A DNA stretch of 15,605 bases, taken from UBA1181 sp963619325 (GTDB lineage: Bacteria > Bacteroidota > Bacteroidia > Bacteroidales > Paludibacteraceae). This document shows positions 1-6,035 of the stretch, piece by piece; position 1 is the first letter of the stretch; the number at the start of each line of letters is the position of its first letter. The translations under genes were made by a program, and so were the position numbers. Below the pieces are notes generated by a model. It was not told where the DNA came from. It saw only the letters and a list, made by a program, of their open reading frames with translations, and did no database searches. The stretch is taken from contig CAVEVQ010000041.1 in the NCBI GenBank assembly GCA_963619325.1, positions 1 through 15,605 on the forward strand, given 5' to 3'.

Positions 1-22
1 GCTCTTTCTTGTTAATGTCCAT
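1..22 (-). CDS. Possible start of a truncated minus-strand gene at the left edge
   Basis: An ATG read on the minus strand at 22-20 opens a frame (Met-Asp-Ile-Asn-Lys-Lys-Glu) that runs off the left edge without a stop. It lies about 57 bases beyond the stop codon of the HAD phosphatase gene, so it could be the next gene of the same transcript. Only seven codons are visible and no convincing Shine-Dalgarno sequence precedes it, so the product cannot be named and the start itself is uncertain. The rest of 23-79 shows no hairpin terminator. Confidence 0.25.
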
Positions 23-79
23 ACCCGAAAGTTTTTTAATCCCTGATATTGCTCATAGGCAAATCTCGCACGTCAATTT

Positions 80-694
80 TTAGCGCATTGGCGATATTAA
101 TGAGTGTCTCCTTAACTCTTTTTCATATTGTTTTGCATCAACAAAGACGATGCCTTGCATACCGGCTTTTTTCGCTCCTTCAATGTTCTCGGGTTTGTCG
201 TCGGTGAAAAGACACTCGGATGGGTCTAAGTGAAATTTCTCGCAGAGGCGAAGGTAGATGGCGGGGTTGGGTTTGATGAGGTGTTCCTCTGCGGAGATAA
301 TGCTATCGTCCAACAACCTGAAAATGTCGTAAAGGTTCATAATCTCCCTTATTTTACTGCACCAATTGGTCAGTCCGTAGAGTTTGAAACCTTCACTTTT
401 GAGTCGGGTGAGCAGGTCTTTCATCCCTGGTATCTCACCTGTGACGAAGTCTGCGTAATGTAAGATGAAGAGTTGGAGAACCTCCGCATATTGTGGATAT
501 TCTTTCTTCGCTTCTTCTATGATCTGGTCGAATGGTTCAAACTCCAAGTCGCATTTCTCAATGAACTTTGGCTCGGAGAAAATCTGTAGAAACTTCTTTC
601 CCTCGTCAGGATTCTGAAAAAAACGATTAGCAGAGAGCGAGAAATCGTAGTCAATTAAAACTTTTCCAAAATCAAATATTAAATTTCGTATCAT
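80..694 (-). CDS. HAD superfamily hydrolase, YihX-like phosphatase
   Basis: This is a 204-residue cytoplasmic haloacid dehalogenase-fold protein, probably a magnesium-dependent phosphatase acting on a small phosphorylated metabolite. Four HAD motifs are visible in order: motif I at residues 5-13 (IFDFGKVL, nucleophile Asp8), motif II with Thr109 (LTN), motif III with Lys141 (IKPNP), and motif IV at 163-167 (FTDDK, Asp165 and Asp166). A helical cap domain lies between residues about 15 and 85, as in subfamily IA. Motif I reads Asp-Phe-Gly, so the usual second Asp of DxD is Gly. E. coli YihX (an alpha-glucose-1-phosphate phosphatase) and the N-terminal domain of soluble epoxide hydrolase share this feature. 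The gene begins 26 bases after the cytidine deaminase stop on the same strand and is probably co-transcribed with it. The substrate cannot be told from sequence. The family call is firm and the YihX likeness is from memory. Confidence 0.9.
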   Translation of the reverse strand: MIRNLIFDFGKVLIDYDFSLSANRFFQNPDEGKKFLQIFSEPKFIEKCDLEFEPFDQIIEEAKKEYPQYAEVLQLFILHYADFVTGEIPGMKDLLTRLKSEGFKLYGLTNWCSKIREIMNLYDIFRLLDDSIISAEEHLIKPNPAIYLRLCEKFHLDPSECLFTDDKPENIEGAKKAGMQGIVFVDAKQYEKELRRHSLISPMR

Positions 695-720
695 ATTGAT
701 GTTTGTTTTGTGTTGAAAAA

Positions 721-1194
721 TTATTCTAATGAGTCGAACTGAATTGGTAAAAGCGACTCGATGCTTTCAACTCTGTAGATGCCTTTCGTGCCGTTGAGGT
801 AGACTTTTATTTTTTGACCAAATTTCTTTTCGTATTCCAAGAGTGCTTGTCGACAGAGGCCGCAAGGGGAAATGGGGTGTGATAGAAAGCCCTCGCTGTT
901 CTTTGCGGAAATCGCCAATGTAGAAACGGCAACTTTAGGTTTTTGGGCCATGGCGTAGAAGAGTGCGGAGCGTTCGGCACACAATCCGCAAGGGTAAGAG
1001 ACATTCTCTTGGTTGGATCCTGTGAACACGGTGCCATCGGTGAGGCGAAGTGCTGCGCCCACCGCAAACTGTGAATAAGGGGAGTAAGAGTTTTCTGTCG
1101 CTTTCTTTGATTCTTCTAACAAGGAAAAATCCTCCTTGGAAAGTTCATCCGCGTTAAGGATGTCTATGTGGCAAGTTATATCTATATGTTTCAT
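721..1194 (-). CDS. cdd: Cytidine deaminase
   Basis: This 157-residue protein is a cytoplasmic zinc enzyme of pyrimidine salvage that hydrolyses cytidine and deoxycytidine to uridine and deoxyuridine with release of ammonia. The zinc and catalytic motif CAE is at residues 72-74 (Cys72 ligand, Glu74 general acid/base), and the second motif PCGLCRQ at 110-116 supplies Cys111 and Cys114. A three-cysteine zinc site is the pattern of the short, homotetrameric cytidine deaminases, whereas E. coli Cdd is a larger dimer. The length is slightly above the typical 130-140 residues because of about 20 extra N-terminal residues before the conserved core. The start at 1194 is the first ATG of the frame. 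It follows the terminator of the upstream unit, so the gene needs its own promoter. No TAnnTTTG box is visible in the AT-rich 1195-1242. Confidence 0.95.
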   Translation of the reverse strand: MKHIDITCHIDILNADELSKEDFSLLEESKKATENSYSPYSQFAVGAALRLTDGTVFTGSNQENVSYPCGLCAERSALFYAMAQKPKVAVSTLAISAKNSEGFLSHPISPCGLCRQALLEYEKKFGQKIKVYLNGTKGIYRVESIESLLPIQFDSLE

Positions 1195-1242
1195 TTATAT
1201 CATTAATATGGTAAATCACTCTAATTTACGATAAAGAAAAAC

Positions 1243-1280
1243 AAAAAAAGACGGTACAACGAAAAAAACGTTGCACCGTC
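1243..1280 (-). terminator. Intrinsic terminator of the Skp-like gene
   Basis: On the minus strand a 12-base-pair stem (arms 1280-1269 and 1261-1250, one G-U wobble) closes a 7-base loop made only of T. It is followed directly by seven T residues (1249-1243). It begins 32 bases past the stop codon of the Skp-like gene and separates that unit from the cytidine deaminase gene. The shape is a textbook rho-independent terminator. Confidence 0.9.
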
Positions 1281-1311
1281 TCACTAAATATGTGAAAATG
1301 TAGTGAATATG

Positions 1312-1962
1312 TTATTTGTTGACTTTTTTCCCGTATCGTTCATCCATCTTGTTTAAGACGTCTTGTGTGATGTCCATTGTTGTGTCTGCAAACAACACCT
1401 CGGCACGGTTGATGATGAGTTTGAAACGGCCGTCGTTGTTGTATGTTTTGAAGAATGTGTCGATGGTATCCATTAACTGGTTGGTGAGTTTTATTTGCTC
1501 ATTGGCAAATTCTTGCTCCAAACGCATCTGCATTGCCTGTAAGTCTTGGTCTTTCTTCATCAAGCGGTTTTGCTCTTGCTCTAACGACTCCTTCGTCAGG
1601 AACCCACCTGCTTGGTATTTCTGCTGGAAAACCTCTAACTCAGCCTGCAAACGCTTTTGCTCGGATTTCAACTTGTTAGTCGACTCAGCCTCTTTCTGGA
1701 GTAATCTTTCATTCCATTTTTTATAGAAGTCGAATTTTTGAAGTTTCTCTTGCAACAAAGCCACATTGACGTAGGCGATAGGGTAGTTGCCAGAATTGTC
1801 TGATGATAAGGCGAATGATGAGTCGCACACAGCGGAGCAAGTGTCATTCTTGGCGGTTGTCTCTGCTTGGCACGTTGGCGTGGACGTGAAGTGCAGAACA
1901 TACAATACGACAATGGCTACTGCGATGACAGCCAATGCAATAATGTTTAAGTTTTTCGTCAT
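1312..1962 (-). CDS. Skp/OmpH-family periplasmic protein
   Basis: This 216-residue envelope protein starts with a hydrophobic segment at residues about 7-24 that is either an uncleaved anchor or a signal peptide. A short Cys- and Ser-rich linker follows to about residue 55. From about residue 62 (IAYVN) to 210 comes an OmpH/Skp-type domain. That domain opens with a short strand, runs through a long charged helical stretch (about 80-170) with coiled-coil character, and returns to a conserved end (FKLIINRAEVLFAD) before a last helix. Skp-family proteins are trimeric periplasmic chaperones for unfolded outer-membrane proteins, and Bacteroidota encode several paralogues. The chaperone role here is by family. 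The gene lies 13 bases after the small membrane protein gene, in the same transcript, and ends at the terminator at 1243-1280. An anchored rather than secreted chaperone would be mildly unusual. Confidence 0.85.
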   Translation of the reverse strand: MTKNLNIIALAVIAVAIVVLYVLHFTSTPTCQAETTAKNDTCSAVCDSSFALSSDNSGNYPIAYVNVALLQEKLQKFDFYKKWNERLLQKEAESTNKLKSEQKRLQAELEVFQQKYQAGGFLTKESLEQEQNRLMKKDQDLQAMQMRLEQEFANEQIKLTNQLMDTIDTFFKTYNNDGRFKLIINRAEVLFADTTMDITQDVLNKMDERYGKKVNK

Positions 1963-1975
1963 TTTATGGTTCTTT

Positions 1976-2203
1976 TTATTTTATTTGTTTTTGGTTTTTC
2001 TCCTTTTTCGCTTTGCTAACAGGACGAATACCATTGTACTCCATATAGTCTTGTGTCTGAGCACAATAAACACCTTCTTTATTCAATGCTTTGTTGCCTC
2101 CGACGTGCGTGTTTGGAAATTTACGCTTGAAGAGAATGCCCACTCCCAACAGTAAAAGGGAAATGGCAACGATTGCGAGTGTGAGCAAGAAAACTGTTAA
2201 CAT
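1976..2203 (-). CDS. Small single-helix membrane protein of Bacteroidales type
   Basis: This 75-residue protein has one hydrophobic helix at residues about 2-24 followed by a basic, soluble tail. The tail contains the stretch KFPNTHVGGNKALNKEG and a single Cys. I recognise it as a short conserved membrane protein common in Bacteroidales, where it has no assigned function; that recognition is from memory. A longer frame opens at 2275, but I choose 2203. An AGGAG Shine-Dalgarno sequence sits five bases before that ATG, the hydrophobic helix begins right after it, and the predicted transcription start is at about 2276, which would leave the longer start almost without a leader. It is the first gene of the unit with the Skp-like gene, which suggests an envelope-related role. 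Confidence 0.75.
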   Translation of the reverse strand: MLTVFLLTLAIVAISLLLLGVGILFKRKFPNTHVGGNKALNKEGVYCAQTQDYMEYNGIRPVSKAKKEKNQKQIK

Positions 2204-2282
2204 ACGACTCCTATTCCTTTGAATACAATGATACGACCACCTTCTTTTAATCTTATTGATGGGTTTCCCGATCATTCGGACG

Positions 2283-2290
2283 CAAATGTA
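2283..2290 (-). promoter_or_regulatory. -7 box (TACATTTG) of the small membrane protein/Skp-like unit
   Basis: The minus-strand octamer is a perfect match to the Bacteroidota consensus TAnnTTTG. It lies 79 bases before the chosen ATG at 2203. A TTG (2309-2307) lies 16 bases upstream of the box, somewhat closer than the usual -33 spacing of about 19-21. Transcription would begin near 2276. Confidence 0.6.
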
Positions 2291-2428
2291 AAGTTAACAT
2301 TTTATACAATAAATATTGAAAATCCTATTTTTAGAATTATTCAGAACAAAACGTTGTATTTAACATATTTTAATTATATGCAATGATGTGTGGAGAGTTT
2401 GTTTGAATCTTAAGTAATGAATCTTTCT

Positions 2429-2436
2429 TATATTTG
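2429..2436 (+). promoter_or_regulatory. -7 box (TATATTTG) just before the T9SS plug gene
   Basis: This is a perfect TAnnTTTG octamer with a TTTG (2402-2405) 23 bases upstream as a possible -33 element, slightly wide for the consensus. The box ends only eight bases before the ATG at 2445. Transcription would start at about 2441-2443, giving an almost leaderless message or a leader of about 12 bases if translation begins at 2454. Confidence 0.55.
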
Positions 2437-2444
2437 AATAAAAT

Positions 2445-3752
2445 ATGACGAGTATGAAACTGGAATTAAGAAATAAGGGTAATAAAATTTGTCTGTTGTT
2501 ATTGATGTTGTTGAACTTTATTCAGTTGTCTTTTTCGGGGGAGTTTGGTATAACTCGATATCGTACCCGTACTTTTACAGATGATATTCAGACGTTGCAA
2601 CTCTATTTGAATAACAATCAGTTAGACTATCCGGTAATGAAATTGGGAACGTCCGACTATATCACGGTGTCGTTTGATTTTATGTCAATGCAATATCCAC
2701 ATTTGGCGTACCGTATCAAGATGTGCCGTGCAGATTGGAGTGCCTCAACGATGGACGAATTAGAATATCTGAAAGGAATCAATGACATAGTGATAGATGA
2801 TCCTGAGCCATCCATGAACACCACATTCGATTATTCCCATTATGTATTCAAGATTCCGAATGAGAACATAACACCGCTTTTATCTGGTAATTATGTTGTT
2901 GAAGTTTATGACACGGAAAAATCGGAGATGACGTTGGCAACGGGTTGTTTCTCTATAGAAGACAGCCGAGTCTCTTTTGAAAGCAGGGTTTCCGGACGCT
3001 CGGTTTATGGTGTTAATACAAAATATCAACACTTGTCTTTTGAGATTTTCCCGAACGATAATTTCAGTCCTTTGACTGATGAGTTGACTGTGGTGGTCCG
3101 TCAAAATGGAAGGCATGACAATGAGGTTTATGACTTGAAGCCGACGTATGTGAAGCCGACGTCTTTCATTTATGAAGATGAGCGGAAACTCTCTTTTGAA
3201 GGAGGAAAGGAATATAATGTGCTGGATTTTTCTCATAGATACAGATATAGCGGGAAGATAGAGCGTATTGCTTACCATCAGCCCTATTATCATGTTGATG
3301 TGTTGCCCGGAATGCATGAAGTAGGTGAGAACTATGTGTTTGATTATGATGTGGATGGACGTTTTAAAGTGCATGGTCAGGATGTTTGGAGTGAGTCGGA
3401 GATAGACTATTCGATTGTACATTTCACTTATCCAGCGGAGGAGCCTTGGTTGGATGGGGCTTTATATGTGATGGGAGGCTTTAACGACAACTGGTTGAGC
3501 GATAGGAATAAAATGGTTTATAATTTTGACAGAAAGCAGTATGAATTGGCCTTGCTTTTGAAAAATGGAGGATACAATTTCTTGTACGCCTTTGTGCCGG
3601 TGGATTGGAGTGAGGGTGCGTTGATTGAGCGTGCGGAGGGTAGTCATTGGGAAACACAAAACACATATCAGATTTTTGTGTATTACAGACAGTTAGGAAG
3701 CAGTTATGATCAAGATCAATTAGTGGGATTCTTTGAATTTACAAGTAAATAG
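2445..3752 (+). CDS. Type IX secretion system plug-domain protein (DUF5103)
   Basis: This is a 435-residue exported protein. It has a signal peptide with a basic start and a Leu-rich core at about 14-25, with likely cleavage near 31 (SFS|GEF). The mature part begins with the beta-rich domain typical of the family (residues about 40-160: IQTLQLYLN, YPVMKLG, and a stretch on Ag-like side-by-side strands that includes RADW). The C-terminal third contains a fold resembling a carbohydrate-module/E-set domain at about 335-420 (YVMGGFNDNW, then YNFLYAFVP). Proteins of this family were described as the periplasmic plug that closes the SprA translocon of the type IX secretion system. No other secretion genes lie nearby, which is normal because these genes are scattered. 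An alternative start at codon 4 (2454) would leave a more standard signal peptide. The family call is strong; the exact role of this copy is inferred. Confidence 0.85.
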   Translation: MTSMKLELRNKGNKICLLLLMLLNFIQLSFSGEFGITRYRTRTFTDDIQTLQLYLNNNQLDYPVMKLGTSDYITVSFDFMSMQYPHLAYRIKMCRADWSASTMDELEYLKGINDIVIDDPEPSMNTTFDYSHYVFKIPNENITPLLSGNYVVEVYDTEKSEMTLATGCFSIEDSRVSFESRVSGRSVYGVNTKYQHLSFEIFPNDNFSPLTDELTVVVRQNGRHDNEVYDLKPTYVKPTSFIYEDERKLSFEGGKEYNVLDFSHRYRYSGKIERIAYHQPYYHVDVLPGMHEVGENYVFDYDVDGRFKVHGQDVWSESEIDYSIVHFTYPAEEPWLDGALYVMGGFNDNWLSDRNKMVYNFDRKQYELALLLKNGGYNFLYAFVPVDWSEGALIERAEGSHWETQNTYQIFVYYRQLGSSYDQDQLVGFFEFTSK

Positions 3753-3801
3753 TCTGTATTCCAAAATGGTGTAGACGGGTAGTAAAGTAAATAAAATCTG
3801 C

Positions 3802-3809
3802 TATCTTTG
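3802..3809 (+). promoter_or_regulatory. -7 box (TATCTTTG) of dnaB
   Basis: This is a perfect TAnnTTTG octamer 20 bases before the dnaB ATG at 3830. Its last G is also the first base of an in-frame GTG at 3809. That upstream codon therefore cannot be the start of a message made from this promoter, which supports the ATG at 3830. No clear TTTG lies at -33. The predicted transcription start is near 3815. Confidence 0.65.
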
Positions 3810-3829
3810 TGGAAATAATCAAAGGTAAG

Positions 3830-5359
3830 ATGGCAGAAGAAGTAGCGAAAAAAAAGTGGACTTATAAGAAGAAAGAAGAGTCTGTCTATGCAAAATTACC
3901 TCCTCAGGCGACGGAGTTGGAGGATGCTGTTTTGGGTGCGTTGATGTTAGAGAAGGATGCATACAGTGCGGTGTGCGACACGCTTTCTCCTGATTGTTTC
4001 TATAAAGAGACGAATAAATTGATCTACGAGGCTATGCTTGAATTGGTGGCTGAACAAGATCCTATCGATATGTTGACTGTGCAGCAAAAACTGCACCAGC
4101 AAGGAAAGTTGGAGGAGGTAGGAGGAGCGTACCATATTGCGAAACTGACCGCCAATGTTACTTCCAGCGTACATGTTGAGTATCATGCAAGGATTTTGGC
4201 GCAGAAGGCGTTGGCACGCCAGATAATCAACTATAGCACGGAGATCATGAAACTTGCGTATGACGAGTCGATGGATGTTGATGATGTTGTGCAACGAGCT
4301 GAGAGTGAGCTGTTTAAAATTTCAAATAACAGTCTGAAAAAAGATTTTGTAGGTATCGGTGATGTCGTAACGGAGGCAATTCGACGTATAGAAGATGCAG
4401 GTAAACGACCAGAGGGACTGAGTGGAATTGCCAGTGGCTTTCATGCGTTGGATAAGATTACTTCCGGTTGGCAACGCTCTGATTTAGTCATTATTGCGGC
4501 TCGTCCGGCTATGGGTAAGACGGCGTTTGTGCTTTCAATGGCTAAAAACATAGCGGAGCGGGGTGTCCCTATTGCAGTTTTCTCTCTTGAAATGTCGAAC
4601 ATTCAGCTCACCAACCGTTTGTTGGTGAATGCGACGGAGATCCCTGCCGAGAAGATTAAAAATGGAAAGTTGGAGCCGCAGGAATGGGAGAGACTGAACC
4701 GTTTGTCTCGTCCATTGGAAACGATGCATATCTTTTTGGATGATTCGGCAGGACTTTCAATTATGGAGTTGAATACCAAAGCTCGTCGTTTAGTGAAAGA
4801 CCATGGCGTGAAACTCATCATCATAGACTACTTGCAGCTGATGAACGCCAGCGGAATGAAATTCGGCAGTCGTGAACAAGAGGTGAGTATGATATCTCGT
4901 TCGTTAAAGCAGTTGGCTAAGGAATTGGATATACCTGTTATTGCCTTGTCGCAGTTGAATCGTGGTGTGGAGAAGACGGAAGACAAACGACCTGGATTAG
5001 CGGACTTGCGTGAGTCTGGAGCTATCGAGCAGGATGCCGATATGGTATTGTTCATTCATCGTCCGGAATACTATAAAATAACAGAAGATGCTCAAGGAAA
5101 TGATTTGAGAGGTATCGCTCAAATCATCATAGCAAAACACCGTAATGGTGCGGTAGGGGATGTCAATCTGCGATTTGTGTCGCAATTAGCCCGTTTCCAA
5201 AACTTGGAAGACGAGTTTGAAAGCAGCGTCGGTTCTGCGCCTACTTCAAGAATAGGACAAGGCTCCAGATTCAATAACCTAAGTAGTGTCCCTTCAGATT
5301 TTAACCCCGTCTCAAATCCCGCACCCAACGGCGGTGGTAACAATGACTACCCTTTTTAA
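3830..5359 (+). CDS. dnaB: Replicative DNA helicase DnaB
   Basis: This 509-residue hexameric helicase unwinds DNA 5' to 3' at the replication fork and binds primase. The N-terminal helical domain spans residues about 25-125 (PPQATELEDAVLGALMLE is its typical opening), a linker helix lies at about 135-165, and the RecA-like motor domain runs from about 175 to 460. Visible motifs are Walker A at 224-231 (ARPAMGKT), the catalytic Glu in VFSLEMS at about 250-256, Walker B at 329-337 (LIIIDYLQL), the SQLNRGVE motif at 374-381 and the arginine-finger region at the end of the core (IAKHRNG). A disordered tail rich in Ser, Asn, Pro and Gly covers the last 40 residues. I chose the ATG at 3830 because an AAAGG Shine-Dalgarno sequence precedes it and the upstream GTG at 3809 overlaps the promoter. 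The gene ends six bases from the convergent yraN stop. No intein is present. Confidence 0.97.
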   Translation: MAEEVAKKKWTYKKKEESVYAKLPPQATELEDAVLGALMLEKDAYSAVCDTLSPDCFYKETNKLIYEAMLELVAEQDPIDMLTVQQKLHQQGKLEEVGGAYHIAKLTANVTSSVHVEYHARILAQKALARQIINYSTEIMKLAYDESMDVDDVVQRAESELFKISNNSLKKDFVGIGDVVTEAIRRIEDAGKRPEGLSGIASGFHALDKITSGWQRSDLVIIAARPAMGKTAFVLSMAKNIAERGVPIAVFSLEMSNIQLTNRLLVNATEIPAEKIKNGKLEPQEWERLNRLSRPLETMHIFLDDSAGLSIMELNTKARRLVKDHGVKLIIIDYLQLMNASGMKFGSREQEVSMISRSLKQLAKELDIPVIALSQLNRGVEKTEDKRPGLADLRESGAIEQDADMVLFIHRPEYYKITEDAQGNDLRGIAQIIIAKHRNGAVGDVNLRFVSQLARFQNLEDEFESSVGSAPTSRIGQGSRFNNLSSVPSDFNPVSNPAPNGGGNNDYPF

Positions 5360-5365
5360 AGAATT

Positions 5366-5737
5366 TCACATGTTCATTCCAGGCACGAAAGCATCTTCAA
5401 AATGTTTAAAAGATGTAATCGTGCCGTTATTATCAACCACTATTGTGATGACGTCAAAACGAGTGGGTTTCATCACTTTGAATTGACGAATATAAGCGTT
5501 GGCAGCATAGACCAGATTCCTTATTTTTGTGCGGTTGATGCTTTCTTCTGCGCCTATTAACAGGCTCTTCCTTGTCTTCACTTCGGCTATCACTAAGTAG
5601 CTGTCGTTTTCTGCCACTATGTCTAACTCAAGGTGTCCTCGACGCCAGTTGCGATGCCTGATTTTAAACCCTTTCGACTGTAAATAATCTGAGGCTTTCT
5701 GCTCTCCAAATAAGCCTAACTCATTATGTTCTGCCAT
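5366..5737 (-). CDS. yraN: YraN/UPF0102 family putative endonuclease
   Basis: This 123-residue protein is of normal length for the YraN family, which has a restriction-endonuclease-like fold. The family signature is visible: G-x-x-GE-x-x-A-x-x-YL at residues 8-19, GFKIRHRNWR at 23-32, ELD at 37-39, and EVKTR at 52-56. Asp39 and the Glu52/Lys54 pair fit the PD-(D/E)xK catalytic arrangement. The biological role in most bacteria is unproven, with proposed parts in DNA repair or processing. The gene has its own promoter box at 5842-5849 with a leader of about 98 bases. It converges on dnaB with only six bases between the stop codons, and a long inverted repeat lies in its last 60 coding bases. 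No strong Shine-Dalgarno sequence precedes the ATG, which is common in this phylum. Confidence 0.92.
   Translation of the reverse strand: MAEHNELGLFGEQKASDYLQSKGFKIRHRNWRRGHLELDIVAENDSYLVIAEVKTRKSLLIGAEESINRTKIRNLVYAANAYIRQFKVMKPTRFDVITIVVDNNGTITSFKHFEDAFVPGMNM
5382..5425. repeat. Long imperfect inverted repeat beyond the dnaB stop, inside yraN
   Basis: The outer arms 5382-5388 and 5419-5425 pair perfectly over seven bases. The inner arms 5391-5397 and 5410-5416 pair over seven more, one of them G-U on the plus-strand RNA, with an A-A/A-A internal loop between and a 12-base loop at the top. In dnaB mRNA the hairpin would begin 22 bases after the stop codon. No T tract follows on either strand, so it is not a classic terminator. 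It may protect or help end the dnaB transcript. Confidence 0.5.
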
Positions 5738-5841
5738 TGTACAAACTTTTAGTTAGTTCCTGCTGAGTTGAAGATAATCTTGCCAATTATTACTTTCAGA
5801 CTCTCGCACAGGAACGATAGATTCACATTTCTTATCTGTTG

Positions 5842-5849
5842 CAAAGGTA
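5842..5849 (-). promoter_or_regulatory. -7 box (TACCTTTG) of yraN
   Basis: This minus-strand octamer is a perfect TAnnTTTG match. A TTTG formed by the end of the tRNA-Asn terminator T tract lies about 23 bases upstream. Transcription would begin near 5836, giving a leader of about 98 bases before the yraN ATG. The leader is flanked by a 7-base inverted repeat (5756-5762 with 5809-5815). Confidence 0.6.
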
Positions 5850-5872
5850 GTGAAAAAAAAACTCTCTTGCCA

Positions 5873-5904
5873 CAAAAAAAAGCCACAGTTCTGAACTGTG
5901 GCTT
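5873..5904 (-). terminator. Intrinsic terminator of tRNA-Asn
   Basis: On the minus strand the arms 5904-5895 and 5889-5880 form a perfect 10-base-pair stem with a 5-base loop, followed by a run of T at 5881-5873. The stem starts one base after the mature tRNA 3' end. The terminator lies between the tRNA and the yraN promoter. Confidence 0.9.
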
Positions 5905-5905
5905 G

Positions 5906-5979
5906 CGCTCCCTCTTGGGCTTGAACCAAGGACCCCCTGATTAACAGTCAGATGCTCTGACCAACTGAGCTAAGGAAGC
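5906..5979 (-). tRNA. tRNA-Asn (anticodon GTT)
   Basis: This 74-base minus-strand gene folds into a full cloverleaf. The acceptor stem is GCTTCCT paired with AGGGAGC (one T-G pair). The D arm is GCTC/GAGC with loop AGTTGGTCA, and the anticodon stem is TCTGA/TCAGG around loop CTGTTAA, which puts GTT at positions 34-36. A 5-base variable loop follows, then a T arm CTTGG/CCAAG with TTCAAGC. The discriminator base is G, as in other bacterial tRNA-Asn. The CCA end is not encoded and must be added by tRNA nucleotidyltransferase. It is a one-gene unit with its own promoter (6005-6035) and terminator (5873-5904). No second copy of the 3' end is seen nearby that would mark an integration site. Confidence 0.97.
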
Positions 5980-5982
5980 ATT

Positions 5983-6002
5983 CCGCTTTTCTTCTAAAGC
6001 GG
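5983..6002. repeat. Short hairpin between clpC and tRNA-Asn
   Basis: The arms 5983-5989 and 5996-6002 (CCGCTTT/AAAGCGG) pair perfectly over seven bases around a 6-base loop. It lies 16 bases beyond the clpC stop and just upstream of the mature tRNA 5' end. Without a T tract it may be a 3'-end structure for clpC mRNA or part of the tRNA leader. Confidence 0.45.
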
Positions 6003-6004
6003 TG

Positions 6005-6035
6005 CAAAGATAAGAACATTATTTGACACTTGCAA
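6005..6035 (-). promoter_or_regulatory. Promoter of tRNA-Asn
   Basis: A perfect -7 box TATCTTTG (minus strand, 6012-6005) has a TTG -33 element (6035-6033) exactly 20 bases upstream, the best promoter in the window. The -33 element lies inside the last codons of clpC. Transcription would start near 5999, about 20 bases before the mature tRNA. Confidence 0.75.

Noticed and set aside
1787..2155. A 122-codon plus-strand frame with a hydrophobic run, opposite the Skp-like and small membrane protein genes
   Set aside because: The hydrophobic run is the complement of AT-rich coding and spacer DNA. The minus-strand genes have a promoter, Shine-Dalgarno sequence and terminator.
2880..3422. A 180-codon open frame on the minus strand inside the plug gene
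   Set aside because: It lies wholly inside a convincing exported protein gene, has no promoter or Shine-Dalgarno sequence, and resembles no known family.
5906..5979. tRNA-Asn as an integration site for a mobile element
   Set aside because: No integrase and no repeated copy of the tRNA 3' end are seen on either side, and the flanking genes are housekeeping.
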